From positions 907,528 to 971,527 of the forward strand of contig NC_045140.1 of NCBI RefSeq assembly GCF_008831285.2: 64,000 nucleotides of DNA. The letters run 5' to 3'. Origin of the DNA: Nymphaea colorata (Eukaryota; Streptophyta; Magnoliopsida; Nymphaeales; Nymphaeaceae). Of this stretch, positions 60,491 to 64,000 are shown piece after piece; the first letter of the stretch is position 1; each line of letters starts with the position of its first letter. A program made the translations under genes and the position numbers. The notes under the pieces are model-generated. The model was not told the DNA's origin. It saw nothing but the letters and a program-made list of their open reading frames with translations, and searched no databases.

Positions 60491-63400
60491 GGGCTGAGGA
60501 GCAAACAGTAAAAATCTTTTAGCGTTGGGAATTTGGTTGTTGGTAGAAAATTTAGGAATGTAAAGTCCTCTTTTGTGGTTATGGTGGGTAATATAGGATC
60601 TTGAATAGAAATTCTTGTCTTATTTTATGTTGTAGCTGACAGAGATCCACATATGAAAAGTTGGTATATTGTTGGAAGGATGTGCAGAGCATTTTTAAGG
60701 GTTAAAAGGTAATATCACAAGTTTGTTTTGGTGCTTCTGCATCACCCTTGACTTTGACTACTGTCTTTTGATAGTTAAAAAAATATATAAAATGCATGTG
60801 GGCACAACTTATTTTGGTTTTACCAAGGAAAAGTTATTCTTTATCCTAGTCACACAGTGGTGTATGAAATATGGGGCCCTCTGCTTGCCTGGCATCTCTG
60901 GTGGAACAGACCAAAAGAAAAAGCATGAGTATGAACAATTGAATTAGATTCAAAAGTATTCGGACACTGGCATTGTCTTCAAGTAGAAGAAGACAATAAC
61001 ATATTGGAAAAACATAGATTCAAGAACTTCATGATGATCCTGAAGCCAATGACAAAAATGGAGCAAAGAAATTAATCACTCTGTTACTTTGCCTTTCCTT
61101 GTCTTGTCATTACAGTAGAAAACTTTTTTTGGAACATATAAAACATATTGCACAAGCATATGAAAGAAACATTGCTAATGGTGGATGATTTGGATGCAAA
61201 GTTCAAGATCTCCCATTAAAGTAGTTGAAGTTCCTCCTCTTTAACCAGTGGCATGAGGGGCCAACATTATTTTGATGGTCTGATATATATGATCTCAAAT
61301 CATTATCTGTTGAACTGGACCTTTTTTTTTAGGTTAATAGGTCAAACAAGTAAGAAATTTTTAATCAATTGAGTTTGAAGAGAGAAAAAAAATCCTAGAT
61401 ACTATGAAAGTATCTGCAGAAGTGATATCTGGAGAGAGGTTTGGTGCTTTCTTATTAAAAAAAAAAGACCAGTTGTTCACTATGGTGGTCCTCACTTTTG
61501 CAAGAAGATGTTCATGTTCTAGCTAGGTCGCATTAAGGTAGGTTGGCTCAGTACATTGTATTTGTAGTTGTGTTGCAAGTGGTCCAGATCTGGTTTAAGG
61601 ACTTTGTTGTTTTCTAATGTGTCGCGTTTGATTCTGGTCTTGTTTCTTTCCTATCCATTTACAACCCTAACCTATGTACTTAGGGGTGAAGGACAGAGTT
61701 AGATTCTTGGGTCTGGCTAGAGAAATGAACATGTAGGATGAGGTTAGGAAACATGGTAAGTGCGATATGGGCAAATGTATGAGATTTATTAAAGGTTGTT
61801 GATCATGCATACTTGAGCAACTTACCACTTTGTATCTTGCTTCGACATTTTTGAATGTTAAATCAAAATTTGCCATAGTGGGATACTTCATGACTGGTTA
61901 CCCTAGGTAGGCACCTAGTTCGGTTTTGGCTTAGGTCTTTATAGTTAATTTGGTAATCACTTTAGCACTATTTAGATGTGAAAACTAACTTGTGATAGTA
62001 ATTTAAGTGGGATGAAGGGGAATCAACTATAGTATGTTGAAATAGACCGTCTATCACCATACATGCCCAAGTTTTTTACTACTTATATCTAAGTTCTTAG
62101 TACATTTATATGTCAAAACAAAGTAAGTTTTGGAGTGAGTTAAAATCCATTAGACTAAGTATTTGTGCAAGCTTTGACCAAGTTTTATAACTTAGGCTAT
62201 TACATGTACATATAATCATTTTTCCAGCTATGATAGTTCCTCAGTGTAACAAAAGAATGTTTGCAATCTCCTTGAGTTGCTTGACTTCATGCATATACTA
62301 TGCAAAGTGGGAGATAAAATTTAAGTTATGGGCTAGATGAGGCTTAATGTACAGTTGTTAAACCATTGAACAAGTTTTGGTAACAATTGGAGGAGGAGGG
62401 TGAAGTAAAAAGAGAGACAATGACTATTTCAAAGAAGAAATCCTTGTTAAGATAAAAACTCCCAACAAACCACTGAGGGTAGACTATATACAACTTTTTT
62501 TGGCAACCCTAACTAGGTTGAGGCAATGACACCCACCTATCCGACCTTCTAGTAAAAAAAAAAAAAACCTGCTTTAACATGCTCTTCTTTAGAAAACACC
62601 TTGCTCATGAGGTAATGCTGTAACATTTTAGACCTTCTTCCCAAAGTACCATATTGAAGTTTCTTATTTTGACATAATGCCAACTCCTTTATTGCAAAAC
62701 ATTTTTATCTGCCTTTTTTGGCCTAGCACATGGAAGATGATGGACTTCAAGGATCAACTTTTAGCGGCATAAGGGTGACTTTTGAGTTGTCCTCTTTATA
62801 TAAGTTCAAACTGTGAATCCTGGGTAAAGTGCTACCTTTTGGGAGAATAAGTTTCTACAACAGGCATGAAGCCAGATTAGTTAAAAACTTGAAAAACATC
62901 ATAATATCACAATGTGAGTTGTGTTGATAGATTTCACTAATGGATCATTGTCAATACTATGGAACTTTACTTTCCAGATTAGACAATGTTGTGATTGTGA
63001 TCATATATAACTTTTTCATTCTATTTTGGTCATCTTCATAAAGAGTCAAAGCACTTTTAGAAGGGGATGGTCCTGATAGTGGCAAGGTATGTTGATAAAG
63101 ACCGTTTCACATATTTCATGCTTAAGCCTATCATAGATACCACATTCGTAGTTCGGTCTCTCACACATGCAAACTTATAGGTGAGTTTCTAAACATTTGT
63201 TAAATGTTTTTGCCTATATATTTGACTATAGTAAACAAGTAAAGTGCATTGTGAATGAGTTTCTTACCTTGAAAGCTACTTGTGCTAAAATTAACTTTTA
63301 ATTTTAGGTCCTTATCACTCATGATGTTTGTGTGCACACTATTATCTCAACAATGTCTTGTGCTTAAGCATTATTCACATATTTATAGTAGAAGTATAAG

Positions 63401-64000
63401 CCAATCCCATGAAATAGTTGTACTTGGAGAGTTGTTTAACCAATATTATTATTATTATAGTATATTTGAGTTGTGACATATAGAATTGGTTTCTATAAAG
63501 TTCATGAACACTTCCTCACTTCAATATGCATTATTGCACCGACAAAATGCATAATACTTTCTTGAGCTACTCATAGGTCTAAGTTGCCTTATGCATCCAA
63601 TTAATGGTGTCCTTCAATAAGCTGGTTAGAGTTGACATAATTGAACATATCCCTCGACAAATTGATACTATTTCCATGTTAATTGTGAAAAGCATTAGAT
63701 TGATATGCCAGAAGTTAGAACGGACCACTCACACTACCTTGATCATCTTAGGTTGCTATCTGCTCCCTTATGTGAAACTAGATGTCCCAACTAGCTGATG
63801 TAAGTTTGCCTTAAAGTGCACTTCAATATCTCTAGTGATAGAGTGTTGTCCCAACTAACTGTGTTGACAGAGTGTTTAACTTGCAACATATTATAAACAT
63901 GTTCTTTCTATGTCTTATTGTATATAAACATTTGTAAGAAATACAAGATATGCCTCATGAATAATATGAAGTTACCATTTATGAGATTTTAAAATGTTGT
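60491..64000. other. Intergenic DNA, nothing recognised
   Basis: ORFs are all under 80 codons and show no family motif that I know. Poly-A tracts lie near 61457 and 62550. This could include a decayed element or distant exons of a gene to the right, but I see no splice-linked coding pattern. Confidence 0.5.

Noticed and set aside
1-64000. CRISPR array, prokaryotic operon or viral genome
   Set aside because: No spaced direct repeats, no compact operons and no viral genes; all recognised genes are plant nuclear genes with introns or SAUR type.

Overview
This window is nuclear DNA from a flowering plant. It has intron-rich genes with canonical plant splice sites, a tandem SAUR auxin-response gene cluster, a peroxisomal copper amine oxidase of the plant type, and AT-rich non-coding DNA full of (TA)n/(GA)n/(AC)n microsatellites and short hAT-like elements. 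I cannot name the species. No bacterial operon, phage, CRISPR or organellar gene is visible.

Layout. (1) 1-17479, + strand: the 3' two thirds of a BTAF1/MOT1 gene (Arabidopsis RGD3 type), a Swi2/Snf2 ATPase that strips TATA-binding protein from DNA. Sixteen exons can be placed and encode 1323 residues up to the stop; the 5' end lies off the left edge. Its introns (up to 4.6 kb) hold several copies of one hAT-like element family, including an inverted pair about 10 kb apart. (2) 20.4-37.3 kb, + strand: five SAUR loci in tandem. Two are intact (23524-23970 and 28016-28459) and three are decayed (20601, 33111, 36891). Four keep a TATA box at similar spacing. Between them lie two solo LTRs in opposite orientation, each with a perfect 5-bp target duplication, a 177-bp MITE and a tRNA-like fragment. 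(3) 39981-56096, - strand: a complete 12-exon copper amine oxidase gene (785 residues) with all copper and cofactor residues and a C-terminal SKL peroxisomal signal. Its third intron (about 4 kb) is a nest of elements with a perfect 86-bp palindrome, and its seventh intron is of the GC-AG class. (4) 56.5-64 kb: AT-rich intergenic DNA with microsatellites, a short tandem duplication and one tRNA-derived SINE-like sequence; no gene recognised.

The genes do not form a pathway. BTAF1 acts on general transcription, the SAURs on auxin-driven growth, and the amine oxidase on polyamine breakdown in peroxisomes. The least described material is the mobile DNA: a family of hAT-like elements whose ends carry tandem GGGTAC or GGTGCA motifs, with 8-bp target duplications readable at three insertions (two exact), and a microsatellite-bounded MITE family.
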